Origin: Erwinia sp.
GTDB taxonomy: Bacteria > Pseudomonadota > Gammaproteobacteria > Enterobacterales > Enterobacteriaceae
Length of the DNA: 6,038 nucleotides
Direction of reading: 5' to 3'
NCBI GenBank assembly: GCA_003512805.1
Contig: DOOK01000162.1
Span: 1 to 6,038, forward strand
This document shows, in pieces, positions 1 to 5,772 of this stretch. The position numbers and the translations under genes were made by a program. Below the pieces are notes generated by a model. The model was not told the origin of the DNA. It searched no databases and saw only the letters and a program-made list of their open reading frames with translations. The first letter of the stretch is position 1. Each line of letters starts with the position of its first letter.

Positions 1-293
1 TTGTCGAACACGCTCAGCCGACGGAAAATAGAGGCTTCCTGAGGCAGATAGCCAATGCCGCGACGTGCACGTGCGTGCAGCGGAAGAATACTGATATCTT
101 CATCGTCAATAACAATGCGGCCCGCGTCACGCGGCACAATGCCAACCACCATATAAAAAGTGGTGGTCTTACCGGCACCGTTAGGACCCAGCAGGCCTAC
201 GATTTCCCCGGATTTCACCTCCAGGCTGACATCTTCTACCACGCGCCGGCCTTTGTAGGCCTTCGCCAGGTTTTGCGCAATTAACGTTGCCAT
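1..293 (-). CDS. lptB: LptB, LPS-export ABC transporter ATPase (5' part only, cut by window start)
   Basis: LptB is the cytoplasmic ATPase of the LptB2FG transporter, which extracts LPS from the inner membrane and drives it along the LptC-LptA bridge. The first 97 residues are present, about 40% of a usual ~241-residue protein; the rest lies beyond position 1. Visible ABC features are the Walker A loop GPNGAGKT (residues 36-43, lysine K42) and the Q-loop glutamine Q85, followed by F90 and R91 in the region that in E. coli LptB contacts LptF/LptG coupling helices. Signature motif, Walker B and H-loop are outside the window. The ATG at 293-291 lies 3 nt after the lptA stop, and an AGGAAGAG ribosome site (304-311) lies inside the end of lptA, so the two are probably co-translated. 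The N-terminus [19 protein letters not shown] is nearly that of E. coli LptB, which makes the identification secure. Confidence 0.97.
   Translation of the reverse strand, partial: MATLIAQNLAKAYKGRRVVEDVSLEVKSGEIVGLLGPNGAGKTTTFYMVVGIVPRDAGRIVIDDEDISILPLHARARRGIGYLPQEASIFRRLSVFD
145..167. repeat. 7-bp inverted repeat within lptB
   Basis: ACCACCA (145-151) and TGGTGGT (161-167) form a perfect inverted repeat around a 9-nt AT-rich loop. It lies in the lptB codons just after the Walker A loop (T43-V50). Thr and Val codons account for most of the pattern, so it may be incidental, but the mRNA could form a stem-loop there. Confidence 0.3.
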
Positions 294-296
294 GGC

Positions 297-839
297 TTAG
301 TTACTCTTCCTGGTCGACGAGGTGCTCTTATCCTGCAGCTGCGAAGGCACCAGTACGGTCGTGACGCGTTTGCCGGTGTTGCCGTAAGCCTGCATCTTTT
401 GCTCTTTTACCAGATAGGTAATGCGGTCACCTTTAACGTTGCTATCCAGCTGCTCCAGGTAGGCGCTGCCGGTCAGCTCGACGAAATCTTTTGCCAGCTC
501 ATAGTGCATTTTTTGCGCGTGGCCTTTTACGGGCTTGCCGCTGTCCTGCATCTGATAAAACGTCGCTGGATTGCCCCAGGCATCCACGATGGTTTTATTG
601 CTGTCGCCATTGGGGCGCGTAACCACAACCTTGTCCGCGGTGATTTTAATCGAGCCCTGGGTCACGATGACGTTGCCGGTAAAGGTGGCTACGTTGCCCT
701 GCATGTCCAGCGCCTGATTTTCGGAGTCGACGTTAACCGGCTTATCCGAGTCGCCCGTCAGGGCGAGAGCAGGCAGGCTGGCCGTCAGCAGCAGGCCGAG
801 CGTCAAAAACTTAAGGTTGGTTCGCATTCTGAATTTCAT
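297..839 (-). CDS. lptA: LptA, periplasmic LPS-transport bridge protein
   Basis: LptA forms the periplasmic beta-jellyroll filament that carries LPS from LptC to LptD/E at the outer membrane. The product is 180 residues (E. coli ~185). It begins with a Sec signal peptide: basic start MKFRMR, hydrophobic core at about 11-22, and likely signal peptidase I cleavage after LPALA (residue 26), giving a mature LTGDSDKPV start. The mature part carries the family stretches LDMQGNV, FTGNVIVTQG, ITADKVVVTRP, HYELAKDFVELTG and ITYLVKEQKMQA, followed by a short polar tail rich in Ser, Lys and Arg. I chose the ATG at 839 because it reproduces the family N-terminus. A TTG at 860 in the same frame would add seven residues, and an ATG at 827 would remove four of them. 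The start lies inside lptC (29-nt overlap), which implies translational coupling; lptB follows after 3 nt. Confidence 0.96.
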   Translation of the reverse strand: MKFRMRTNLKFLTLGLLLTASLPALALTGDSDKPVNVDSENQALDMQGNVATFTGNVIVTQGSIKITADKVVVTRPNGDSNKTIVDAWGNPATFYQMQDSGKPVKGHAQKMHYELAKDFVELTGSAYLEQLDSNVKGDRITYLVKEQKMQAYGNTGKRVTTVLVPSQLQDKSTSSTRKSN

Positions 840-1383
840 AGGAGGTTTTGACCTTTTCAATCAACTCGGCGGTTTTCTTCCGTAAATTGCCACGCATCTT
901 CATGCCGGTAGAGCTGAAGCTGTTGCCGTACAAGCTTACCTTATCTTCTGAGGTAACGTCCTGCGTGACAAGGTTCACTACGGCGTTATCGGTTTTAATT
1001 CGTTGTAGCTGGGCGTCCTGCGTCAGGCTGTTGACCTCGACGTGACCGTAAAGATAAAGCATACGGTCATCGGTGAGCTTGGCCTTATCGGCCCGTACCG
1101 ACCAGGTCGGCACTTTATTTTCGTCATAGGTAGTCATTATCGGATTATCGAACCAGCTTATCGCCTCCGCCGAAAAGTAGGTCACTTTATCGGATACCAA
1201 CTTATAGCTCAGCCCACCTTCCGGGTTATAAACCACCGTGCGGGACGACTGGCTGGTGTAGGTCGGCTCCAGCGCATTGCTGGCCGCGGGCGCGGGCTTA
1301 TTCGTATCGGTGAGGTTCCAGCCGATCAGCACAATCGCTACCAGCGCCAGCAGGAGCGTAATCCAACGCCTTGTTTTACTCAT
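811..1383 (-). CDS. lptC: LptC, inner-membrane anchor of the LPS transport bridge
   Basis: LptC is a bitopic inner-membrane protein that receives LPS from LptB2FG and passes it to LptA. The product has 190 residues (E. coli 191). The N-terminus MSKTRRW is followed by one transmembrane helix (about residues 7-23), with the rest predicted periplasmic as a beta-jellyroll. Recognisable family stretches are VVYNPEGGLSYKL, PTWSVRADKAKLTDDRMLYLYG, INLVTQDVTSED-like sequence, and the C-terminal MRGNLR and ELIEKVKTSYEIQN. The start ATG overlaps the kdsC stop as ATGA, with an AAAGGG ribosome site 8 nt upstream (1392-1397) inside kdsC. The 3' end overlaps lptA by 29 nt. The segment between the membrane helix and VVYNPEG, rich in Pro, Ala and Ser, is the part most different from E. 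coli. Confidence 0.96.
   Translation of the reverse strand: MSKTRRWITLLLALVAIVLIGWNLTDTNKPAPAASNALEPTYTSQSSRTVVYNPEGGLSYKLVSDKVTYFSAEAISWFDNPIMTTYDENKVPTWSVRADKAKLTDDRMLYLYGHVEVNSLTQDAQLQRIKTDNAVVNLVTQDVTSEDKVSLYGNSFSSTGMKMRGNLRKKTAELIEKVKTSYEIQNANQP
843..857 (-). promoter_or_regulatory. lptA translation-start region: weak ribosome site folded into a small hairpin
   Basis: On the minus strand AAAAGG (857-852) is the only Shine-Dalgarno-like sequence before the lptA ATG at 839, with a long 12-nt spacer. AGGT (854-851) can pair with ACCT (846-843) across a CAAA loop, so the site may be occluded in free mRNA. CCTCCT immediately precedes the ATG and resembles the 16S rRNA anti-SD rather than an SD. 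These bases also encode the lptC C-terminus, so their conservation may reflect protein coding. A ribosome translating lptC would open the hairpin, which fits coupling. Confidence 0.4.
947..977 (-). promoter_or_regulatory. Weak sigma-E-like promoter motif inside lptC, upstream of lptA
   Basis: In E. coli lptA-lptB also has a sigma-E-dependent promoter inside or near lptC (established knowledge). On the minus strand here TGAACCT (977-971) matches five of seven bases of the GGAACTT -35 element, and TCAGA (951-947) resembles the -10 element. The 19-nt spacer is longer than usual. The motif is about 110 nt upstream of the lptA start. The match is poor and the assignment is tentative. Confidence 0.18.
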
Positions 1384-1943
1384 ACAGACTGCCCTTTGGC
1401 CTTATCAAACTTATCCTGTGCGATTAAAATCAGATCGCAAATTTCACGTACAGCACCGCGTCCGCCTGCAATACGGGTAACGTAATCGGCACGGGGAAGC
1501 AGCACGGGATGCGCATCGGCTACGGTGACGCTCAAACCGACTTCCGCCATGACCGGCCAGTCAATCAGGTCATCGCCAATATAGGCAACCTGCTCTGGCC
1601 TGAGCGACAGTTTATCCAGGAGTTCACGGAAGGCCAAAAGCTTATCCGACTGGCCCTGGTAAAGATGTGTAATGCCCAGCGTGGCGCAGCGATCTTCCAG
1701 CAGTTTCGCCTTGCGACCGGTGATAATAGCGACTTCCACGTCCGAGGTCAGTAGGCAGCGAATGCCATAGCCGTCCCGCACGTTAAACGCTTTTAGCTCC
1801 TCACCGTTATTACCCTGATAGATAATGCCGTCAGACATCACGCCATCCACATCGCAAATCAACAGCTTAATGTTGCGTGCGCGTGCCATCACGGCCTCAC
1901 TCACGTCGCCATAACAGGTACTTATCCAGCTTGCGCCAGCCAT
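1380..1943 (-). CDS. kdsC: KdsC, 3-deoxy-D-manno-octulosonate 8-phosphate phosphatase
   Basis: KdsC hydrolyses KDO-8-phosphate to KDO and phosphate in the cytoplasm, the last step before CMP activation of this LPS core sugar. It belongs to the HAD superfamily, C0-type, which has little or no cap and works as a tetramer. Motif I is ICDVDGV with nucleophile D31 and acid/base D33; motif II is the Thr of IITGRK (T75); motif III is K101; motif IV is GDDLIDWPVM with D124/D125. The C-terminal GGRGAVRE stretch, which closes the active site in the family, is present. Length is 187 residues (E. coli 188). The ATG at 1943 has an AAGGAA site 8 nt upstream (1952-1957), and the intervening spacer is almost all A. 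It begins 15 nt after the kdsD stop, and its TGA overlaps the lptC ATG by 4 nt. Confidence 0.97.
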   Translation of the reverse strand: MAGASWISTCYGDVSEAVMARARNIKLLICDVDGVMSDGIIYQGNNGEELKAFNVRDGYGIRCLLTSDVEVAIITGRKAKLLEDRCATLGITHLYQGQSDKLLAFRELLDKLSLRPEQVAYIGDDLIDWPVMAEVGLSVTVADAHPVLLPRADYVTRIAGGRGAVREICDLILIAQDKFDKAKGQSV

Positions 1944-1958
1944 TTTTTTTATTCCTTG

Positions 1959-2942
1959 TTAAACCACGCCGGCACGCAGCATGTCATGCATATGCACTAC
2001 GCCAAGCAGCTGATCGCCGTCGGCTACCATCAAAACGGTGACGTTACGGTTTTGCATCAGATTCAGGGCATCCACCGCCAACGTATGGGGCCTTACGCGA
2101 ATGCCGCCCGTCGTCATTACGCTGGCAATACTGGCACGCTGAATATCGATGCCCATATCAAAGACGCGCCGCAGATCGCCATCGGTGAAAACCCCTTCGA
2201 TCTTCATCAAATCGTCACAGATTACTGTCATACCTAAATTTTTACGGGTGATTTCCAGCAGGGCGTCACGCAGCGAAGCGTCACGACTGACGTGAGGAAT
2301 TTCATCGCCGCTGTGCATGATATCGTCAACGGTCAGCAGCAGCTTGCGGCCCAGCGTGCCGCCGGGGTGGGAGAGGGCAAAGTCCTCAGCCGTAAAGCCG
2401 CGCGCTTTCAGCAGCGCTACCGCCAGCGCATCGCCCATGACCAGCGTCGCCGTGGTGCTGCTGGTGGGCGCCAGGCCCAGTGGGCAAGCTTCCCGCGGTA
2501 CTTTAACACAGAGATGGATATCCGCCGCGCGGCCCATCGCGCTGTCGGGGCGGCTGGTCATACAGATAAGCGACACGCGCAGCCGCTTCAGCACCGGGAT
2601 GAGCGCAAGGATCTCAGAGGATTCGCCGGAGTTGGAAATGGCGATAACGATATCGCCCGAGCTAACCATACCGAGATCGCCATGGCTGGCTTCCGCCGGG
2701 TGCACAAAAAACGCCGGCGTACCGGTACTGGCAAAAGTAGCGGCTATCTTTTTGCCGATATGACCCGATTTCCCCATGCCCATGACCACGACTTTGCCGT
2801 GGCAGTTGTAAATCTGCTTACAGGCTTTGGTAAAGTCTTCGTTAATGTACCGATCGAGTTGTTCCAGCCCCTGGCGTTCAATCGCCAGAACATCTTTTCC
2901 CGCCTGCTGAAAATCAAAGTCGGGCCGTAGCGTAGGTGACAT
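1959..2942 (-). CDS. kdsD: KdsD, D-arabinose 5-phosphate isomerase
   Basis: KdsD interconverts D-ribulose 5-phosphate and D-arabinose 5-phosphate, the first committed input to KDO synthesis. The product has 327 residues (E. coli 328). An N-terminal SIS sugar-isomerase domain (about 38-180) is followed by two CBS domains (about 205-265 and 272-327). Residues aligning with those implicated in E. coli KdsD catalysis are present: K58 in GMGKSGHIG, E110 in SNSGESSE, E151 in the VPREACPLG stretch, and H192 in LSHPGG. The open frame runs upstream to 3050, but the ATG at 2942 is chosen because it gives the family length, has AAGGA 9 nt upstream, and avoids a 94-nt overlap with yrbG. Some enterobacteria also carry the paralogue GutQ; position beside kdsC and lptC argues for KdsD. 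Confidence 0.96.
   Translation of the reverse strand: MSPTLRPDFDFQQAGKDVLAIERQGLEQLDRYINEDFTKACKQIYNCHGKVVVMGMGKSGHIGKKIAATFASTGTPAFFVHPAEASHGDLGMVSSGDIVIAISNSGESSEILALIPVLKRLRVSLICMTSRPDSAMGRAADIHLCVKVPREACPLGLAPTSSTTATLVMGDALAVALLKARGFTAEDFALSHPGGTLGRKLLLTVDDIMHSGDEIPHVSRDASLRDALLEITRKNLGMTVICDDLMKIEGVFTDGDLRRVFDMGIDIQRASIASVMTTGGIRVRPHTLAVDALNLMQNRNVTVLMVADGDQLLGVVHMHDMLRAGVV
2460..2467 (+). other. Chi octamer (RecBCD recognition sequence)
   Basis: GCTGGTGG, the E. coli Chi sequence, occurs on the plus strand within kdsD (antisense to it). RecBCD of enterobacteria recognises this octamer. A single copy in 6 kb is not unusual for such genomes, and whether this host uses the same octamer is assumed. 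Confidence 0.45.
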
Positions 2943-2951
2943 AAGTTCTAA

Positions 2952-2956
2952 TCCTT
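2952..2956 (-). promoter_or_regulatory. kdsD ribosome binding site (decides the start)
   Basis: AAGGA on the minus strand lies directly after the yrbG TAA (2959-2957) and 9 nt before the ATG at 2942. Stop codon and ribosome site are adjacent, so ribosomes ending yrbG could reinitiate on kdsD. It supports the 327-residue KdsD over the longer in-frame option from 3050. Confidence 0.75.
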
Positions 2957-3937
2957 TTACCAGAAGGTGGCTGAAGGAAGCCAGTAAAGTAGCGCGACCC
3001 AGGCGATGAAACCGGTCAGCAGCAGCGCACCCGCTACTCTGCCGATACAACGGTTACGCCGCAGGCAGATCAGCGTAAACAGCGCGCTGACGCCCAGCAT
3101 TATCCAATAATCGCGGGCAAAAGCGTGCATATCCACCGCGTCCGGATGCAGCAGCGCCGGCACACCCAACACAATGGCAATATTGTAGATGTTGGAACCA
3201 ATCAGATTGCCGATAGCAATATCATCTTCACCTTTCAGCGCACCGGCAATGACCGTGGCCAGCTCCGGCAGGCTGGTGCCAACAGCAATAACCGTCAGGC
3301 CGATCACCAGCTGGCTGACACCAAAAAAATTCGCGATAACCGTTGCGTTGTCGATAACCATACGGGTCGACATTGGCAAAATGATCAGTGCCACGCCCAG
3401 CCAGAGAAAAGCCACCGTGTTGCCTGTATCGTCACGCGGCAATTCGGCGAGCTGTTCGCGCGTTAGCGAATCGGTATCACCGCGCTCGGCTTTACGGGCA
3501 ATGTTGATAATAAACAACAGATAGCCTGCCGCAAAGGCAATCAGGATCAGGCCGTCGTTGCGGCTCAGCATATTATCAAACAGGAGCAAGCCACTGATGA
3601 GCGTAATCAGCAGCATGAGCGGCAACTCGCGCGCCAGCAGCCTGGAGTGCAGTCTTAAGGGATGCAGTAGCGCCGCGCCGCCAAGGATCAGCAAAATATT
3701 GGTGATGTTGGAACCGACCGCGGTTCCGACGGCTAAGTCCATCTGACCATGCAGCGAAGCTGAAAAAGAGACGATCAGTTCAGGCAATGAGGTGCCTATG
3801 CTGACAACGGTCATGCCGATAATCAGCGGGGGAACGCCAATCGCGCGGCACAAAATGGCCGCGCTGAACACCAGACGATCTGCACCATATACCAGCAGGA
3901 CCAGGCCGATAATCAATAGTGCGGTAGCTACAAGCAT
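2957..3937 (-). CDS. yrbG: YrbG, inner-membrane CaCA-family sodium/calcium exchanger-like protein
   Basis: YrbG is a predicted integral membrane cation exchanger of the CaCA (K+-dependent Na+/Ca2+ exchanger-like) superfamily, 326 residues long (E. coli 325). The two inverted family repeats are clear. Repeat 1 has GMTVVSIGTSLPE (41-53) with GTAVGSNITNI (71-81). Repeat 2 has GLTVIAVGTSLPE (213-225) with GNLIGSNIYNI (243-253). E53 and E225 are the expected ion-coordinating acids. About ten hydrophobic segments flank a charged central loop, roughly 148-172, containing SLTREQLAELPRD. Residue 72 is Thr where repeat 2 has Asn. Start ATG at 3937 has AAAGGA 7 nt upstream. It heads the kds-lpt cluster, 14 nt before kdsD. 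Physiological substrate and role are unproven, and a direct link to LPS synthesis is inferred only from position. Confidence 0.94.
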   Translation of the reverse strand: MLVATALLIIGLVLLVYGADRLVFSAAILCRAIGVPPLIIGMTVVSIGTSLPELIVSFSASLHGQMDLAVGTAVGSNITNILLILGGAALLHPLRLHSRLLARELPLMLLITLISGLLLFDNMLSRNDGLILIAFAAGYLLFIINIARKAERGDTDSLTREQLAELPRDDTGNTVAFLWLGVALIILPMSTRMVIDNATVIANFFGVSQLVIGLTVIAVGTSLPELATVIAGALKGEDDIAIGNLIGSNIYNIAIVLGVPALLHPDAVDMHAFARDYWIMLGVSALFTLICLRRNRCIGRVAGALLLTGFIAWVALLYWLPSATFW

Positions 3938-3961
3938 GAAATGTCCTTTGATCGGGTATAA

Positions 3962-3985
3962 TCGTCGGCTTGCCTTGCACGACGA
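3962..3985. repeat. Perfect 6-bp inverted repeat, 12-nt spacing, in the yrbG leader
   Basis: TCGTCG (3962-3967) and CGACGA (3980-3985) are exact reverse complements separated by 12 nt. The element lies 25 nt upstream of the yrbG start codon, so it could be a stem-loop in the yrbG mRNA leader or a dyad operator. The first arm shares its first base with the TATAAT at 3957-3962. Presence is certain; function is inferred. Confidence 0.4.
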
Positions 3986-4019
3986 GTAAAACGGGCCGGG
4001 CGGCCTGAAGAATGCGCTG

Positions 4020-4048
4020 ATTTTGACGGTCTGAAGGCAAAAAGTAAA
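4020..4048 (-). promoter_or_regulatory. Candidate sigma-70 promoter for yrbG
   Basis: On the minus strand TTTACT (4048-4043) and CAAAAT (4025-4020) each match four of six consensus bases, with a 17-nt spacer. It almost completely overlaps the plus-strand candidate. Transcription would start near 4012, giving a leader of about 75 nt that includes the inverted repeat at 3962-3985. Confidence 0.22.
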
Positions 4049-4050
4049 AC
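4023..4050 (+). promoter_or_regulatory. Candidate sigma-70 promoter for mlaFE(D)
   Basis: TTGACG at 4023-4028 matches five of six bases of the -35 hexamer, and TAAAAC at 4045-4050 matches four of six of the -10 hexamer, with a 16-nt spacer. Transcription would begin near 4058 and leave a leader of about 110 nt before mlaF. It is the best plus-strand pair I found in the gap, but the -10 is weak. Confidence 0.3.
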
Positions 4051-4057
4051 TTATGCC
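4036..4057. repeat. Imperfect palindrome overlapping the candidate promoters
   Basis: Arms GGCA (4036-4039) and TGCC (4054-4057) enclose AAGT (4042-4045) and ACTT (4049-4052) around an AAA centre, with two unpaired bases on the left and one on the right. The element covers the candidate plus-strand -10 and sits near the minus-strand -35. It could be a repressor operator or just an AT-rich coincidence. I do not recognise the binding protein. Confidence 0.35.
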
Positions 4058-4157
4058 AACTTTCGCTACGTCGGACAGTTAAGTTTCTGTAAAAGTGTCC
4101 AGTTCCGGTGGTTATACGTTACCATCGGTAGGGGATGAAATGCCTGGAAAAGAGGAT

Positions 4158-4163
4158 AAGAGG
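4158..4163 (+). promoter_or_regulatory. mlaF ribosome binding site
   Basis: AAGAGG lies 5 nt before the ATG at 4169. It fixes the mlaF start, which matches the family N-terminus. The same bases are codons of the short upstream frame at 4140-4172. Confidence 0.7.
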
Positions 4164-4168
4164 TCACA

Positions 4169-4981
4169 ATGAGCCAGACGGAGACGAATTTGGTGGACGT
4201 CCGGGGCGTCAGCTTCGCTCGCGGCGATCGCCCGGTTTTCGATAACATCTCGCTTACGGTGCCGAAAGGGAAAGTCACAGCCATTATGGGCCCTTCAGGC
4301 ATTGGTAAAACCACGCTGCTGCGTCTGATCGGCGGCCAGCTGCGTCCCGACGCCGGTGAAATCTGGTTTAACGGGGAAAATATACCCGCGCTTTCACGCT
4401 CGCGGCTCTATGAAGCGCGTAAAAAAATGAGCATGTTATTTCAGTCCGGCGCGCTGTTCACTGACCTGACGGTCTTTGACAATGTTGCCTGGCCGCTGCG
4501 TGAACATACGCAGCTGCCGCCCGCGCTGCTGCACAGTACGGTGATGATGAAGCTGGAAGCTGTCGGCCTGCGTGGCGCGGCCCAGCTAAAACCTTCCGAG
4601 CTATCCGGCGGTATGGCGCGGCGCGCGGCGCTTGCCAGAGCTATCGCGCTGGAGCCCGATCTGATTATGTTCGATGAACCTTTCGTCGGGCAGGATCCCA
4701 TCACCATGGGCGTGCTGGTCAAGCTGATCGACGAACTGAATCACTCGCTGGGCATGACCTGCATCGTGGTTTCGCACGACGTGCCGGAAGTGCTGAGTAT
4801 TGCGGACTACGCCTATATTATTGCCGGACAGAAAGTTATCGCTCAGGGAACGGCCAGTGCGCTGCATGAAAATGAAGACGCCCGGGTCCGTCAGTTTATT
4901 GACGGTATCGCCGATGGCCCGGTCCCTTTTCGTTTTCCCGCAGGAGACTATCTGCAGGATTTAACCGGCTCAGGGAGTTAA
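4169..4981 (+). CDS. mlaF: MlaF, ATPase of the MlaFEDB phospholipid transporter
   Basis: MlaF is the cytoplasmic ABC ATPase of the MlaFEDB complex, which moves phospholipid between the inner membrane and the periplasmic carrier MlaC to preserve outer-membrane asymmetry. The product has 270 residues (E. coli 269). Motifs in order are Walker A GPSGIGKT (41-48, K47), Q-loop Q92 in LFQSGALF, signature LSGGM (145-149), Walker B LIMFDE (165-170, E170), and H-loop H203 in VVSHD. The C-terminal extension with [20 protein letters not shown] (240-259) is typical of MlaF and in E. coli reaches across to the partner subunit near the MlaB site. SD AAGAGG is at 5 nt. It leads the rightward operon, and mlaE begins 4 nt after its stop. 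Confidence 0.97.
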   Translation: MSQTETNLVDVRGVSFARGDRPVFDNISLTVPKGKVTAIMGPSGIGKTTLLRLIGGQLRPDAGEIWFNGENIPALSRSRLYEARKKMSMLFQSGALFTDLTVFDNVAWPLREHTQLPPALLHSTVMMKLEAVGLRGAAQLKPSELSGGMARRAALARAIALEPDLIMFDEPFVGQDPITMGVLVKLIDELNHSLGMTCIVVSHDVPEVLSIADYAYIIAGQKVIAQGTASALHENEDARVRQFIDGIADGPVPFRFPAGDYLQDLTGSGS

Positions 4982-4985
4982 TCTG

Positions 4986-5768
4986 ATGTTACTACGAGCA
5001 CTGGCGTCCGTTGGGCGTCAGGGGATCAATACTTGCGCCTCGTTTGGCCGTGCCGGGCTGATGCTTTTCCACGCGCTGATAGGCGTTCCCCGCTTTCGCA
5101 AACATGCACCGCTGGTGATCAAGCAGCTTTACAGCATTGGCGTGCTGTCACTGCTGATTATCGTGGTTTCCGGCCTGTTCATCGGCATGGTGCTTGGGTT
5201 ACAGGGGTATCTGGTCCTGAACACCTACGGTGCTGACAGCAGTCTGGGGATGCTGGTAGCGCTGTCGCTGCTGCGTGAGCTGGGGCCGGTTGTCACGGCG
5301 CTGCTGTTTGCGGGCAGGGCAGGCTCGGCGCTCACGGCAGAAATCGGCCTGATGAAGGCGACAGAACAGCTCTCCAGCATGGAGATGATGGCGGTCGATC
5401 CGCTGCGCAGAATTATTTCTCCTCGCTTCTGGGCCGGTTTTATCAGCATGCCGCTGCTGACCCTGATCTTTGTCGCGGTAGGCGTTCTGGGCGGCGCTAT
5501 CGTGGGCGTGAGCTGGAAAGGCATCGACGGCGGTTTTTTCTGGTCAGCGATGCAAAACGCGGTGGATGTCCGTACCGATATCGTTAACTGCGTGATCAAA
5601 AGCGCCGTTTTTGCTTTTACCGTCACCTGGATTGCCCTGTTTAACGGCTACGACGCCGTGCCGACTTCTGAAGGCATTAGCCGGGCGACGACGCGTACTG
5701 TAGTACATGCTTCTCTGGCTGTGCTCGGTTTGGATTTTGTGCTGACAGCACTGATGTTTGGGAACTGA
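4986..5768 (+). CDS. mlaE: MlaE, permease of the MlaFEDB phospholipid transporter
   Basis: MlaE is the inner-membrane permease of the Mla system (MlaE/YrbE family); two copies form the lipid path below the MlaD ring and are driven by MlaF. The product is 260 residues, the same as in E. coli. An amphipathic N-terminal segment (to about 40) precedes about five hydrophobic segments, roughly 50-78, 87-118, 143-175, 195-220 and 240-258. The family signature is visible as [21 protein letters not shown] (from residue 95, including E98), followed by the coupling-helix region [13 protein letters not shown] (127-139), which contacts the ATPase. AGGGAG lies 8 nt before the ATG and inside the end of mlaF, so the pair is likely coupled. 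mlaD follows after 4 nt. Confidence 0.97.
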   Translation: MLLRALASVGRQGINTCASFGRAGLMLFHALIGVPRFRKHAPLVIKQLYSIGVLSLLIIVVSGLFIGMVLGLQGYLVLNTYGADSSLGMLVALSLLRELGPVVTALLFAGRAGSALTAEIGLMKATEQLSSMEMMAVDPLRRIISPRFWAGFISMPLLTLIFVAVGVLGGAIVGVSWKGIDGGFFWSAMQNAVDVRTDIVNCVIKSAVFAFTVTWIALFNGYDAVPTSEGISRATTRTVVHASLAVLGLDFVLTALMFGN

Positions 5769-5772
5769 TTCG

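Larger units (their letters stand above)
3938..4168. promoter_or_regulatory. Divergent yrbG / mlaF intergenic regulatory region
   Basis: This 231-bp gap separates the only divergent gene pair in the window and must hold control signals for mlaF rightward and probably yrbG leftward. I see no convincing protein gene in it. It contains a possible overlapping divergent promoter pair (4020-4050), an imperfect palindrome (4036-4057), a perfect 6-bp inverted repeat with 12-nt spacing (3962-3985), a small GC hairpin (GGCC at 3994-3997 and 4002-4005), and a 10-codon open frame (4140-4172) that ends on the mlaF start. No promoter here matches the consensus strongly. An isolated perfect TATAAT (3957-3962, plus strand) lacks a -35 partner. 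Confidence 0.7.

Noticed and set aside
399..851. Plus-strand open frame of 150 codons opposite lptA
   Set aside because: It lies antisense to lptA with biased composition and no recognisable family; the minus-strand frame is clearly LptA.
840..860. TTG start giving LptA seven extra residues
   Set aside because: The ATG at 839 reproduces the family N-terminus and signal peptide. The extra residues MKRSKPP have no counterpart in E. coli LptA as I remember it.
2292..2930. Long plus-strand open frame (212 codons) opposite kdsD
   Set aside because: It is a shadow of kdsD: it lies wholly antisense to a well-supported gene, its translation is Arg/His/Ala-rich without domain features, and no convincing ribosome site precedes it.
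2943..3050. N-terminal extension of kdsD by 36 residues to the upstream start at 3050
   Set aside because: It would overlap yrbG by 94 nt, exceed the family length, and ignore the good AAGGA site 9 nt before the ATG at 2942.
3099..3104. GATAAT on the minus strand inside yrbG as a kdsD promoter
   Set aside because: A good -10 alone; no acceptable -35 at 16-18 nt was found. E. coli is reported to have a promoter upstream of kdsD, but I cannot place it here.
3957..3962. Perfect TATAAT on the plus strand near yrbG as the mlaF promoter
   Set aside because: No -35-like hexamer lies 16-18 nt upstream and there is no TG extension. It is also about 200 nt from mlaF and next to the start of the opposing gene.
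3992..4005. GC-rich hairpin followed by TTTT on the minus strand as an attenuator ahead of yrbG
   Set aside because: The stem is only 4 bp (GGCC/GGCC) and the T run is short and offset, which is too weak for an intrinsic terminator.
4098..4110. GGAACTG on the minus strand as a sigma-E -35 element for yrbG
   Set aside because: No TC-containing -10 element lies at the required 15-19 nt distance downstream.
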